From assembly GCA_965267605.1 (NCBI GenBank), contig OZ254088.1:1736001-1800000 (forward strand): 64,000 nt of DNA, in the 5' to 3' direction. The translations under genes were made by a program, and so were the position numbers. The stretch comes from G965267605 sp965267605 (GTDB lineage: Bacteria; Bacteroidota; Bacteroidia; Flavobacteriales_E; Vicingaceae). The notes below the pieces were generated by a model that did no database searches, was not told the origin of the DNA, and saw only the letters and a program-made list of their open reading frames with translations. This document shows, piece after piece, positions 34,694-43,962 of this stretch (position 1 is the first letter of the stretch; every line of letters starts with the position of its first letter).

Positions 34694-37600
34694 ATGAAAA
34701 AGCTACTACTCTGGGTGGGCCTTGCTGGGTTCACATTTAATGGATTTGCTCAGTACACCGATCAAACGGAAAACGAACGAAAGCAACAGTTCGAACAGTT
34801 TCTGAGACTCCATCCATACAAAAACACTCCGCATTATACTGAAAAGCAGCTGAAGGCCATTCCTAAAAAGGATCGCCCGGATCTTGCCAATCAGCAGAAC
34901 TTCATCCAAACGATGGATCCGAATCTAGGGTATCCCCCGCCAAATGGTTTGATCAATGCCCATTTGCTAACGGATAAAATCACGAAGCAGAAAATGGGGT
35001 TGAAGACAGCCATCTCAGGTATCAGTTGGACGGAAAGAGGTCCGGATAACGTTGGAGGGCGTACACGTGCTTTGATGTTTGATCCTAATGATGGAACCGG
35101 AAGAACCGTTTTCGCTGGTGGCGTGGCAGGTGGACTTTGGAAGAACACCAATATTACAAGCTCGTCAACACAGTGGACTCCTATCAACGATTTCTGGGAC
35201 AACCTTGCCGTAACCTCAATTGCTTACGATCCCTCTGCTACGCAGACCATGTATGCGGGAACCGGTGAAGGATTCTTCAACATCGATGCTGTTGTTGGTG
35301 GCGGACTTTGGAAGTCAACCAACGGGGGAACGTCATGGACACGGGTAAGTAGTACAACTGGCTCAACATTCAGGTACATCCAGAAAGTAATCGTTCATCC
35401 AACAACTGGTGATGTTTATGTTGCCACAAGGGATGGTGGAGTTCAACGTTCCCAGAATGGTGGTACTTCATGGACCAAAGTTCTGGGAAGTGGAACAGGT
35501 GCCTCAACCAACCGTGCAGCAGACATTGAGATAGGAGCTGATGGAACCATTTATGCGGGAATGGGCATGTTCTCTACAGATGGAATCTATAGCTCAGCCA
35601 ACGGAAATGCTGGTACATGGACCAAACTGAACACAGGTGGTAACGGATTTCCAACCAGTGGAATCAGAAGAATTGAAATTGCCTGCGCACCAAACAATGC
35701 GAACGTGATCTACTGTATTGTTCAGGATGGTGGTTCAGCATTGGATGACATTTACAAATCAACCAACAAGGGTTCAACCTGGTCGACTTGCGCCAAACCA
35801 AACGATGCCGATGGAGGTATCCCTGCAAGTGACTTCACCAGAGGTCAGGCATGGTATGATCTTTCTATCGCAGTGGATCCGAACAATTCGAATACGCTTA
35901 TAGTGGGTGGCATCGACCTGTTTAAATCTACCAATGGTGGTACAAGCTGGACGCAGATCTCACACTGGTATGGGTGCTGTGGTTTCCAGGAAGTGCACGC
36001 GGATCAGCATGCTGTAGTATATAAGCCTGGATCAAGTACAGAGATCATTTTCGGGCACGATGGTGGTGTGGGTTACAGTTCCAACGGATCTGCCACTACA
36101 CCAACAATTGGTGTCCGCAATAACGGCTACAATGTAACGCAGTTCTATGCTGGTGCTATCAATGGTACAACAGGATCAAACAATATGATCGCTGGTGCAC
36201 AGGATAATGGAACGCATAAGTACACCACACCTGGGGTTAACTCAACTTCCGAGGTTACTGGTGGCGATGGAGCATTCTGTCACATTGACCAGAGCAATGG
36301 TAACAACCAGATCAGTCAGTACGTGAGAAACGTGGTGTACCGAACTACAAACAACTGGGGTAGTTCCTCGAACCTGTTCACGCCTGATCAAAGTACCGGG
36401 CTATTCATCAACCCTTCGGATTACGATGACAAAGAAGACATTTTCTATTCTGGATTTGCCAATGGTAGCAGTATTCGCCTGAAGCGAGTGACAAGTCCAT
36501 TTGGCTCTGCGACAGTTGGTACAGTTACAATTGCATCAGGTAGTGCAGATGTATCACACATCAGTGCATCGCCTTACGCATCAGGTGGAAACTCCACACT
36601 GTTTGTAGGAACAGATGCCGGTGCTGTATACAAGGTGACCAACGCTCAATCCGGATCACCGGGAATTTCTAACATCAGCACTGGCCTCCCAGCAGGTAAC
36701 ATTTCCTGTATTGCCATTGGTGCTTCAGAGCAACAATTGCTGGTTACCCTATCCAACTATGGTGTTACCTCCATCTGGGAAAGTATGAATGGTGGTGGCT
36801 CTTGGACCAACAAGGAAGGTAACCTGCCTGACATGCCGGTACGTTGGGCACTCTACAATCCTAACGATTATAACCAGGCGTTAATCGCCACGGAAGTTGG
36901 TGTATGGTCTACAGACGACCTTTCTGCAGGGAGCGTTGACTGGGATCCTACGAACACCGGTCTTGCTAACGTTCGTACAGACATGCTTCAATTGCGTGGG
37001 TCGGACAATACAGTAATGGCTGCCACTCACGGTAGAGGCGTGTTCACTGCAACGATCCCAGCAACTGGTGTGAAGCCGGTCGCAGCGTTCACAGGAACAC
37101 CAACTACAGTGTGTGAAGGTGGTAACGTGAACTTCACAGATCAGAGTACGAATAGCCCTACAGGTTGGACCTGGACGTTTGCGGGTGGAACACCTTCTGC
37201 TAGTTCAAGCCAGAACCCAACGGTAACCTATAACACTGCCGGTAATTACACGGTGCAGTTGATAGCTACAAATGCTTCTGGTAGTGACACATTGATCCAA
37301 ACAAACTACATCACAGTTAATGCAGCTCCAACACCATCAACAAGCTCAACGAATGAGACATGTGCTGGTAATGATGGAACGGCTACAGCTAATGGTGGCG
37401 TTTCTTACCTATGGGATGACCCGCTGGCACAAACAACACCTACAGCAACTGGCCTGGCGGCAGGTACTTATAACTGTACTGTAACCAATGCCCCTGGATG
37501 CATCACAATTGTACCCGTGGTGGTAGCGGCCGATACATGTGTACAACTGACCTCTCTGAGAACGCCACATTGTGGAATTACACTTAACCAGAATCTGGAT

Positions 37601-38467
37601 AATGATCTTAGATCTTATCCGGTATCAGGAGCAACAGCTTACCAGTATGAACTTAAGCCAGTAGGTGGTGGTCCAACACTTTACTACACGCGTAATGGAA
37701 ATCACAGGTTCAAAGTGGGCTGGGTTCCAGGTGTTTTGATGGGTAAAACCTACGACATCCGTGTAAGAGCTCAGGTGCTTGGTGTTTGGGGTGTTTACGG
37801 AACGGTATGCAGCATCAATACTCCAGGAGGTCCTGTAATTACATCTGCCTTGAGACCTGCATACTGTGGTATAACACTAGGAAGTTGGAGTGCACATGTG
37901 AGATGTAAGACACCAGTAGGTGCAACAGGTTATGACTGGATACTTATGCCTCAGCCATCTGGTACACCACTGAATCATTCAACGAGTGGAACCGGATCGC
38001 ATAAACTTTGGCCATCCACAGTAACTGGTATTCAACCAAGTACCACGTACGCTGTAATCGTTAGACCAATTATTGGCCCAACAACTGGATCGTATGGAGA
38101 CACTTGTCTGTTGACAACACCCTCTACTCCACCAATGCAGGGTCCTCCAAACATGAGCAGACTTGCTTCATCTGACGATGAGGAGGATATGTATGAAATG
38201 GGGTACATCTTGCTTGAATCAAGTCTATATCCTAACCCGAATGACGGTTACGAAGTAACACTTGATGTAAGAGGATTGAGCAATGAGGAAGCGAATGTGG
38301 CGATCTTTGACCTTTCAGGAAGACAGATCGTTGCCAAGAGACTATCCCATGCGGACGGTCACGCGATACAGACGTTCCGATTTAACGAAGTACTCACTTC
38401 AGGTGTATACCTCGTGAGGATCAGCAATGGAAACAGAAGCCAGACCAAGAAACTGGTTATTAGATAA
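34694..38467 (+). CDS. Large T9SS surface protein with BNR/sortilin-type propeller and PKD domain
   Basis: A 1257-residue exported protein. After a signal peptide (MKKLLLWVGLAGFTFNGFAQ) come many Asp/Gly-rich GGTSWT-type BNR repeats of a VPS10/sortilin-like propeller (about 110-790), a PKD domain (about 795-880: VNFTDQSTNSPTGWTWTF), a SprB-like repeat (about 885-950), then two tandem repeats of about 95 residues with a conserved CGITL start (about 960-1150), and a T9SS sorting domain (YPNPNDGYE to the end). Adhesion or polymer binding is likely. The ATG is chosen because it begins the signal peptide; a -7-like TATCTTCA is 18 nt upstream. Confidence 0.9.
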   Translation: MKKLLLWVGLAGFTFNGFAQYTDQTENERKQQFEQFLRLHPYKNTPHYTEKQLKAIPKKDRPDLANQQNFIQTMDPNLGYPPPNGLINAHLLTDKITKQKMGLKTAISGISWTERGPDNVGGRTRALMFDPNDGTGRTVFAGGVAGGLWKNTNITSSSTQWTPINDFWDNLAVTSIAYDPSATQTMYAGTGEGFFNIDAVVGGGLWKSTNGGTSWTRVSSTTGSTFRYIQKVIVHPTTGDVYVATRDGGVQRSQNGGTSWTKVLGSGTGASTNRAADIEIGADGTIYAGMGMFSTDGIYSSANGNAGTWTKLNTGGNGFPTSGIRRIEIACAPNNANVIYCIVQDGGSALDDIYKSTNKGSTWSTCAKPNDADGGIPASDFTRGQAWYDLSIAVDPNNSNTLIVGGIDLFKSTNGGTSWTQISHWYGCCGFQEVHADQHAVVYKPGSSTEIIFGHDGGVGYSSNGSATTPTIGVRNNGYNVTQFYAGAINGTTGSNNMIAGAQDNGTHKYTTPGVNSTSEVTGGDGAFCHIDQSNGNNQISQYVRNVVYRTTNNWGSSSNLFTPDQSTGLFINPSDYDDKEDIFYSGFANGSSIRLKRVTSPFGSATVGTVTIASGSADVSHISASPYASGGNSTLFVGTDAGAVYKVTNAQSGSPGISNISTGLPAGNISCIAIGASEQQLLVTLSNYGVTSIWESMNGGGSWTNKEGNLPDMPVRWALYNPNDYNQALIATEVGVWSTDDLSAGSVDWDPTNTGLANVRTDMLQLRGSDNTVMAATHGRGVFTATIPATGVKPVAAFTGTPTTVCEGGNVNFTDQSTNSPTGWTWTFAGGTPSASSSQNPTVTYNTAGNYTVQLIATNASGSDTLIQTNYITVNAAPTPSTSSTNETCAGNDGTATANGGVSYLWDDPLAQTTPTATGLAAGTYNCTVTNAPGCITIVPVVVAADTCVQLTSLRTPHCGITLNQNLDNDLRSYPVSGATAYQYELKPVGGGPTLYYTRNGNHRFKVGWVPGVLMGKTYDIRVRAQVLGVWGVYGTVCSINTPGGPVITSALRPAYCGITLGSWSAHVRCKTPVGATGYDWILMPQPSGTPLNHSTSGTGSHKLWPSTVTGIQPSTTYAVIVRPIIGPTTGSYGDTCLLTTPSTPPMQGPPNMSRLASSDDEEDMYEMGYILLESSLYPNPNDGYEVTLDVRGLSNEEANVAIFDLSGRQIVAKRLSHADGHAIQTFRFNEVLTSGVYLVRISNGNRSQTKKLVIR

Positions 38468-38487
38468 TACTGTAGTTACTAAAAGTG

Positions 38488-38517
38488 AAAGGCGACCTGC
38501 GGGTCGCCTTTCCTTTT
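38488..38517 (+). terminator. Rho-independent terminator after the large T9SS gene
   Basis: A perfect 10-bp stem (AAAGGCGACC with GGTCGCCTTT) closes a TGCG loop and is followed by CCTTTTT. It begins 20 nt after the T9SS gene stop. Its T-run overlaps the first base of the next gene's -7 element. Confidence 0.9.
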
Positions 38518-38525
38518 TACATTTG
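38518..38525 (+). promoter_or_regulatory. -7 promoter element overlapping the preceding terminator tail
   Basis: TACATTTG is a perfect match to TAnnTTTG and ends four bases before the ATG at 38530. Its first T also belongs to the terminator's T-run. Confidence 0.65.
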
Positions 38526-38529
38526 TTTC

Positions 38530-39429
38530 ATGCGACCCTTTTTACTTGGCGGACTTTTCATCGCACTGCTTTCAGCATGCAGTGTTCCCAAGACGATTAC
38601 GGAAACGGCACAAACCCTGGATCAGGGAAAAATGCGCGCACATGTTGGTCAATCCACCAACATCCCCACCGCTGCGCCAGCAAAAGTGGTTGAAGTGATC
38701 ACCAACGGTGTGGGCAATGTAGCTACCGACACTTTCATCGTTGACGAAACATTTCATCAGGTTACTGAAGCTCTCATTGCACAGGCGGTAGATCCTGTGG
38801 CTTCTTCCGTTGACTTTGGTCTTCGCATCGGTGCGGCAAGGAATTTTGATATCGGTTACAAGTTCATGGGGGGCACACACGGTATTGATTTCAGATACCA
38901 ATTGGTAGGCGGAAGAGCAGGCACAGCGGTACAGAACAGTGGTCGCTACAATGCTAGTCTGGGACTGCTTGGTACAACTAAGAAACATAAGCTTCCCTCC
39001 TTTGCTGATAATGTTCTGGGATTGATCTTCGATTACGGTATAAGAAGAAGTGAATTGACCTTCAAACTGATGAACAGTATTTCCCTCGGAGAAAACGAAG
39101 AATATGGACACATCGGTTTCGGACTAAGCTACAGCCATGCCTTCGTTAGTTATGGCTTCAAACCTAAAACTGCCTTCGCAGTGGTTGGTGCTCTAAACAA
39201 CGTTAATCTGCTAAACACCTTTCCTAACCATAAGACGAATTTCGGAGGCTTCGGGGGGTATATCAATTTCAAGGTAGGCTACAAATACGTCTACTTCTAC
39301 TCTGCTGTTGCCTTCTTCTATACAGATTATGGCACATACAATCTTTTCGCTGACCGTACGTATAGCTTTAGTGGCATGACTATTGTGCCTAGTTTTGGGT
39401 TAGTATTTAATCTCTATGAACCTAATTAG
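38530..39429 (+). CDS. Hypothetical lipoprotein with outer-membrane barrel-like body
   Basis: A 299-residue protein starting MRPFLLGGLFIALLSAC, a lipoprotein signal with Cys near residue 17. The rest is alternating beta-strand sequence rich in Gly, Phe and Tyr (SFGLRIGAARNFDIGYKFMGG-like strands) that ends in a final Phe-rich strand near FNLYEPN, so an outer-membrane barrel or lipid-binding fold is possible; no family is recognised. The frame begins at 38485, but that region is the terminator, and the -7 element four bases upstream fixes ATG 38530. The next gene starts within its last 14 bases. Confidence 0.7.
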   Translation: MRPFLLGGLFIALLSACSVPKTITETAQTLDQGKMRAHVGQSTNIPTAAPAKVVEVITNGVGNVATDTFIVDETFHQVTEALIAQAVDPVASSVDFGLRIGAARNFDIGYKFMGGTHGIDFRYQLVGGRAGTAVQNSGRYNASLGLLGTTKKHKLPSFADNVLGLIFDYGIRRSELTFKLMNSISLGENEEYGHIGFGLSYSHAFVSYGFKPKTAFAVVGALNNVNLLNTFPNHKTNFGGFGGYINFKVGYKYVYFYSAVAFFYTDYGTYNLFADRTYSFSGMTIVPSFGLVFNLYEPN

Positions 39430-39880
39430 ACTCTTCACTGCTGTTCTTATACTAGGTGCAAGCACCTGTATGGCACAAACCAAGCTCTATCGGGGCTCCA
39501 ATACAATGAAAACGGATTGTATCTATTCCGTATCCAATAATGAAGTGTTCCGCGGAGACTGTAACGATTCCAGATGCAGGGTTTATACCATACGTGACAA
39601 CAGGATTTACCTGGGCACCTCCATTTCTGATTTTGATTGCATCTATTCTCTGCACGATGGAAAGATCTACAGAGGGGCCAGCAAATCTGTGTTTGATCTG
39701 TTGTACACTATTGAAGACAACAAAGTGTACATGGGCAGTTCTACTTTCACCTTTGATTGCGTGTATACTATTGCTGGCGGAAGAATCTACCGGGGTGACA
39801 GTAATTCCACATTCAACCTGGTTGGAACAATCCAGGGAGATATTAAATATGCCTGGGTATTCTGTGCGCTTGGTTTTTAA
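39416..39880 (+). CDS. Secreted protein made of six exact 20-residue repeats
   Basis: A 154-residue exported protein: signal peptide to about residue 20, then six tandem units of exactly 20 residues. The (Y/F)xG core recurs at 25, 45, 65, 85, 105 and 125, and a Y(S/T)(I/V/L) core 12 residues after each. Typical units read KIYRGASKSVFDLLYTIEDN. The pattern recalls the 4-fold beta-flower or other small beta-repeat folds, but the length and count are distinctive and I cannot name a family. The ATG overlaps the upstream gene by 14 nt, suggesting coupling. Function unknown. Confidence 0.8.
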   Translation: MNLIRLFTAVLILGASTCMAQTKLYRGSNTMKTDCIYSVSNNEVFRGDCNDSRCRVYTIRDNRIYLGTSISDFDCIYSLHDGKIYRGASKSVFDLLYTIEDNKVYMGSSTFTFDCVYTIAGGRIYRGDSNSTFNLVGTIQGDIKYAWVFCALGF

Positions 39881-39915
39881 TTCGTGCAGTGTTGCGCTGG
39901 GAAAGGGTAATTCAT

Positions 39916-39923
39916 TAATTTCG
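39916..39923 (+). promoter_or_regulatory. -7 promoter element for the 39940-40287 gene
   Basis: TAATTTCG (TAnnTTTG-type) lies 16 nt before the ATG. A GTTG 21 nt upstream may be the -33 box. Confidence 0.5.
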
Positions 39924-39939
39924 CGCAAAACGTACCAAC

Positions 39940-40287
39940 ATGATAGATGACAAGGCAAATGCGTTGATTGATAAGATTCTTGCTGACTACGAGAAGAATG
40001 GAGCTACAGCAGATGTTACTGTACCGATGATCAAAGACCTTCGTCAGATCGCTAAAGACAGCCAGGACCCACTTGTGATCAGGGTTCTTAGACATACTTC
40101 AGATTTCATCACAGACAACGAAGGGTTTGATTTGGATTACTTCGCTGAAACTTATGATGAAGAGGAGGATGGAGAGTACATTGAGGAAGATCAGGACAGC
40201 TTCGTTTACCTAATGGAGCTTGTGAAGCAAAGCGACAATAAGTTCAATAGAGAAGAGATCAGAAAGTACGTAGACCTACTGAAATAG
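39940..40287 (+). CDS. Small acidic cytoplasmic protein
   Basis: A 115-residue all-helical protein with no signal peptide and a strongly acidic middle (ETYDEEEDGEYIEEDQD, about 67-83). I do not recognise the family. It is probably first in a transcript with the lipoprotein, uvrB, DUF1697, VOC and HExxH genes that follow within 3 nt or overlap. A role alongside DNA repair is not implied by sequence. Confidence 0.65.
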   Translation: MIDDKANALIDKILADYEKNGATADVTVPMIKDLRQIAKDSQDPLVIRVLRHTSDFITDNEGFDLDYFAETYDEEEDGEYIEEDQDSFVYLMELVKQSDNKFNREEIRKYVDLLK

Positions 40288-40290
40288 ATC

Positions 40291-41043
40291 ATGAAGAGCT
40301 CATTAGCGGCCGCAGGCTTAGCGGTATTGATCCTTACGGGATGCACTAACGACCAGAGCTCTGACTTCGATATTAACCCTACACTTTCCAATTACATTGA
40401 TCTTCAGCAGGATTTGCTGATCAATGATTCGTCTATTATTGCATGCAGTGCTGGTTCTTCAGCTGGCATTGACATATTCTTCTATCCCACTACAGGAGCC
40501 AAAGAGTTCCGGTACTTTGAGGCCAAGGGAACCAGCATAGATGAAGGCGACTTCAGCCTTTATGTTGAACGAAAATTTGAACTCAAAGACGTCTTCAATG
40601 GTTACTTAAGAAGGTTTGAGCATACCGCGCCCGAACAAGCAGAGTTTTGGTGTATTGTGACTTACAAGAACGATACCAGCCTCAACATTTGTCAGCCTAT
40701 TAGAATTAAGCAACATACCAAACCAACATTGAAATCGTCTAGCGTTACCATTGATCAAACCACCAGCCTTTCCCCAAAATTTACATGGGGAAACGAAGGC
40801 ATCACCGACAATGCGATCTACTTCCAGGTAGTATCCAACGCGAGTGGGGATTTACTCTCGGGAACCTATACGTATGATACCACATGGACTTTCTATAATC
40901 TTTCTAATGTGGTATTGAATGTTCGGGACGTCAATCCAGCACCTACCCTATCCGTTGGGAATATGTATGGATTTACAATGATGGCTGTAAGTCAGGACAA
41001 CTGGGTAAACCAGGTCATTGAAAAATCGTTTACCGCTCAGTAA
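40291..41043 (+). CDS. Hypothetical lipoprotein
   Basis: A 250-residue exported protein with a clear lipobox (VLILTGC, Cys near residue 18). The mature part is beta-rich with an Ig-like feel (Thr, Tyr and Asn-rich strands) and no recognised domain. Its stop overlaps the uvrB ATG (TAATG), so the two are coupled. An anchoring membrane is expected; function unknown. Confidence 0.7.
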   Translation: MKSSLAAAGLAVLILTGCTNDQSSDFDINPTLSNYIDLQQDLLINDSSIIACSAGSSAGIDIFFYPTTGAKEFRYFEAKGTSIDEGDFSLYVERKFELKDVFNGYLRRFEHTAPEQAEFWCIVTYKNDTSLNICQPIRIKQHTKPTLKSSSVTIDQTTSLSPKFTWGNEGITDNAIYFQVVSNASGDLLSGTYTYDTTWTFYNLSNVVLNVRDVNPAPTLSVGNMYGFTMMAVSQDNWVNQVIEKSFTAQ

Positions 41044-43064
41044 TGTCAGAATTCAACCTCAACGCAGAATTTAGCCCGACTGGCGATCAACCAGAAGCCA
41101 TCTCGCAACTGGTGGATGGTTTCAATCAGGATCAAAAAAGACAGACGTTGCTCGGTGTTACAGGCTCGGGAAAGACGTTCACCATGGCGAATGTCATTAC
41201 CGAGTTAAATACACCAACATTGGTACTCAGCCATAACAAAACACTGGCTGCGCAGCTGTACGGGGAGTTCAAACAGTTCTTTCCTGAAAATGCGGTGGAG
41301 TACTTCGTTTCCTACTACGACTACTACCAGCCCGAAGCTTACCTGCCCGTTTCTGACACCTACATTGAGAAGGATCTTTCTATCAATGATGAGATTGAGA
41401 AACTGAGGCTCAGCACCACTACTTCTCTCCTATCGGGAAGAAGAGACATTATCGTTGTCTCATCTGTTTCGTGCCTTTACGGCATTGGAAATCCAGACGA
41501 CTTTGGTGAGAATACGGTCCGTGTAAGGGTGGGCGAAGTGCTGGCCAGAAACAAATTCCTTCACTGGTTGGTACAGGGATTGTATTCAAGAACAACCCGG
41601 GAACTTGGCCGTGGCAACTTCAGGGTTACGGGTGACACGGTAGACGTATACCCTGCTTACACAGACATTGCATACAGGATCATATTCTGGGGTGATGAGA
41701 TTGAACTTATTGAGAGCTTTGACCCGATCAATGGGAACAAGCTTGAATCATTCGAAGCGCTTACAGTATACCCTGCCAACATTTTCGTAACCACACAATC
41801 GCGCATGCAAGGTGCGATCCATGCTATTCAGGACGACCTGATGAAGCAGGTTGATTATTACAAGGAAGTGGGGAAACACCAGGAGGCAAAACGGTTACTG
41901 GAGCGTACAGAACTCGACCTAGAAATGATGCGTGAGTTGGGGTACTGCTCCGGCATCGAGAATTATTCAAGGTACTTCGATGGTCGTGATGCCGGAACCC
42001 GTCCATTCTGCTTGCTGGATTACTTCCCAGACGACTACATGCTTGTTGTTGATGAAAGTCACGTGACTATTCCTCAGATACGTGCCATGTACGGTGGAGA
42101 TAGATCAAGGAAAGAAAACCTGGTAGAGCATGGATTCCGTTTGCCTGCCGCACTCGACAATAGGCCTTTGAAGTTTGAGGAGTTTGACGGCCTATTGAAC
42201 AACGTTCTGTACGTTAGTGCCACTCCTTCGGATTACGAACTCGAGCAAAGTGCTGGCGTCTTTGTGGAGCAGATCATTCGACCGACAGGTCTGTTGGACC
42301 CGGTTATCGAGGTTCGACCTACACAAAATCAGATAGATGATTTACTGGAAGAGATTCAGGTAAGGGCTGAAAAGGACGAGCGGGTTCTCGTTACTACACT
42401 TACCAAGAGAATGGCGGAAGAGCTTACCAAATACCTTGAAAAAGCAGGTGTTCGGGTGAGGTATATCCATTCCGATGTAGATACACTTGAACGGGTTGAA
42501 ATTCTTCGGGATCTGAGATTGGGAATGTTCGATGTATTGGTAGGCGTGAACCTCCTACGGGAAGGATTGGATCTACCGGAGGTAAGTCTGGTTGCCATTC
42601 TGGACGCAGACAAGGAAGGTTTTCTTAGAAATGTGAAATCACTGACGCAGACCATCGGTCGTGCAGCGAGAAACGTGGAAGGTAAAGCCATCATGTATGC
42701 AGATAAGATGACACGCTCAATGGAGCAAACCATCAGCGAAACCAACCGCAGAAGGGAGAAGCAAATGGCTTACAACGAAGAACATCAAATCACTCCACAG
42801 GCCATTCAGAAAACGAAGGAGCAGATTCTTGGTCAGAGTACGGTAGCCGGTGCAAATGGTGGTAAATACTACGCAGGTGCTGACGATTATCAAGTGGCGG
42901 CTGATCCTGTTGTGAAATACATGGACAAGGAGCAGCTGCAAAAGGCGATCGCCAAGACGAGAAAATCAATGGAACAGGCAGCCAAAGAATTGGACTTCAT
43001 TGAAGCAGCACGCTACCGGGATGAAATGTACGAGCTGCAGCAACTACTGGAAAAAGCCGACTAA
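41043..43064 (+). CDS. uvrB: Excinuclease ABC subunit B
   Basis: UvrB verifies DNA damage in nucleotide excision repair, loaded by UvrA and handing on to UvrC. The 673-residue protein has Walker A GVTGSGKTFT near residue 40, the damage-probing beta-hairpin region with YYDYYQPEAYLP, the helicase-like DESH box near 338, motif VI (GRAARN) and the C-terminal UVR domain (KELDFIEAARYRDEM) that contacts UvrC. Its start overlaps the upstream lipoprotein stop, and its stop overlaps the DUF1697 ATG in the same TAATG manner. Confidence 0.98.
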   Translation: MSEFNLNAEFSPTGDQPEAISQLVDGFNQDQKRQTLLGVTGSGKTFTMANVITELNTPTLVLSHNKTLAAQLYGEFKQFFPENAVEYFVSYYDYYQPEAYLPVSDTYIEKDLSINDEIEKLRLSTTTSLLSGRRDIIVVSSVSCLYGIGNPDDFGENTVRVRVGEVLARNKFLHWLVQGLYSRTTRELGRGNFRVTGDTVDVYPAYTDIAYRIIFWGDEIELIESFDPINGNKLESFEALTVYPANIFVTTQSRMQGAIHAIQDDLMKQVDYYKEVGKHQEAKRLLERTELDLEMMRELGYCSGIENYSRYFDGRDAGTRPFCLLDYFPDDYMLVVDESHVTIPQIRAMYGGDRSRKENLVEHGFRLPAALDNRPLKFEEFDGLLNNVLYVSATPSDYELEQSAGVFVEQIIRPTGLLDPVIEVRPTQNQIDDLLEEIQVRAEKDERVLVTTLTKRMAEELTKYLEKAGVRVRYIHSDVDTLERVEILRDLRLGMFDVLVGVNLLREGLDLPEVSLVAILDADKEGFLRNVKSLTQTIGRAARNVEGKAIMYADKMTRSMEQTISETNRRREKQMAYNEEHQITPQAIQKTKEQILGQSTVAGANGGKYYAGADDYQVAADPVVKYMDKEQLQKAIAKTRKSMEQAAKELDFIEAARYRDEMYELQQLLEKAD

Positions 43065-43606
43065 TGCAATTCATTGTCTTTCTGAGAGGTATCAATGTAA
43101 GCGGCCAGAAAAAGATCAAAATGGCCGAATTACGTGAGGCCTTGAGTGGCGCAGGCTTTGCTGGTGTTCAATCGTATATCCAAAGTGGAAACCTCATTGT
43201 AGAATATGACGGCCTTTATTCCGAAGTTGAAACCCGGGTAACAGAGGTGATAAAGGATAGGTTTGGTTTTGATGTCCCTACCATTGCGAGAACGAGGGGG
43301 CAATTAAAACAGATCCTCGTTGAATGTCCCTATCTGAATACTGATCGTGAGGAGCATCGATTATTCTTTACGCTATTAAAGCATGCACCTGAAGATGCGA
43401 ATCTGGAGAAACTGAATACCTATGAGTATCCCCCGGAGGAGTGGATCTGCAAGAACACACATGTTTATGGTCATTCTCCTAATGGTTTCGCAAAGGCCAA
43501 ATTGAGTAATAATTTTTTCGAGCGAATTTTGCGGGTCGATGCTACAACTCGTAATTTGAAGACCATGCGCCACATGATTGCGATGACTGAAAATCCGGAA
43601 ATATGA
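43064..43606 (+). CDS. DUF1697 domain-containing protein
   Basis: A 180-residue cytoplasmic protein beginning FIVFLRGINVSGQKKIKM, the characteristic DUF1697 start (FLRGINVGG), followed by the YIQSGNLIVE strand and a C-terminal helix with TTRNLKTMRHM. The family's biochemistry is not established. It overlaps uvrB by one base and the VOC gene by 4 nt, so all three are on one transcript. Confidence 0.9.
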   Translation: MQFIVFLRGINVSGQKKIKMAELREALSGAGFAGVQSYIQSGNLIVEYDGLYSEVETRVTEVIKDRFGFDVPTIARTRGQLKQILVECPYLNTDREEHRLFFTLLKHAPEDANLEKLNTYEYPPEEWICKNTHVYGHSPNGFAKAKLSNNFFERILRVDATTRNLKTMRHMIAMTENPEI

Positions 43607-43962
43607 TCAAAGGAGTTCACACCATGTTCTATTCTTCGGACCCGGAGGGTCTGAGGGAATTCTTAAGCGAAAAGTTGGGATTGAGTGGTGTCGACATTGG
43701 TGAAGGTTGGATGATTTTTGACCTGCCAGAGGCCGACATGGGCGTGCATCCTACAGAGCATGAACATGAAGCAGTAACTCCCTCAGGTACAGCACATTTA
43801 TCGTTCTACTGTGAGAACATAGAAGAAACCGTAGCAGAGCTACGATCCAAAGATGTTGAGTTCAAAGGTGAGATCGAAGACCTTGGCTGGGGGTTTGTGA
43901 CCCAGATGAAGGTACCGGGAGATTTTTATGTACAGCTATACCAACCCAAGTACGGTCGGTAA
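43603..43962 (+). CDS. VOC (glyoxalase-like) family protein
   Basis: A 119-residue protein with the paired beta-alpha-beta-beta-beta units of the vicinal oxygen chelate fold: GVHTMFYSSDPEGLREFLSE, then a His-rich EHEHEAVT loop and the second half FYCENIEETVAELRSK ending FYVQLYQP. Members bind a metal and range from glyoxalases to resistance proteins. Metal ligands cannot be assigned with certainty. It abuts the next gene and overlaps DUF1697 by 4 nt. Confidence 0.87.
   Translation: MIKGVHTMFYSSDPEGLREFLSEKLGLSGVDIGEGWMIFDLPEADMGVHPTEHEHEAVTPSGTAHLSFYCENIEETVAELRSKDVEFKGEIEDLGWGFVTQMKVPGDFYVQLYQPKYGR

Noticed and set aside
38572..39111. A 179-codon minus-strand frame
   Set aside because: It is antisense to the lipoprotein gene at 38530, which has a promoter and signal peptide; the minus product has no recognisable features.
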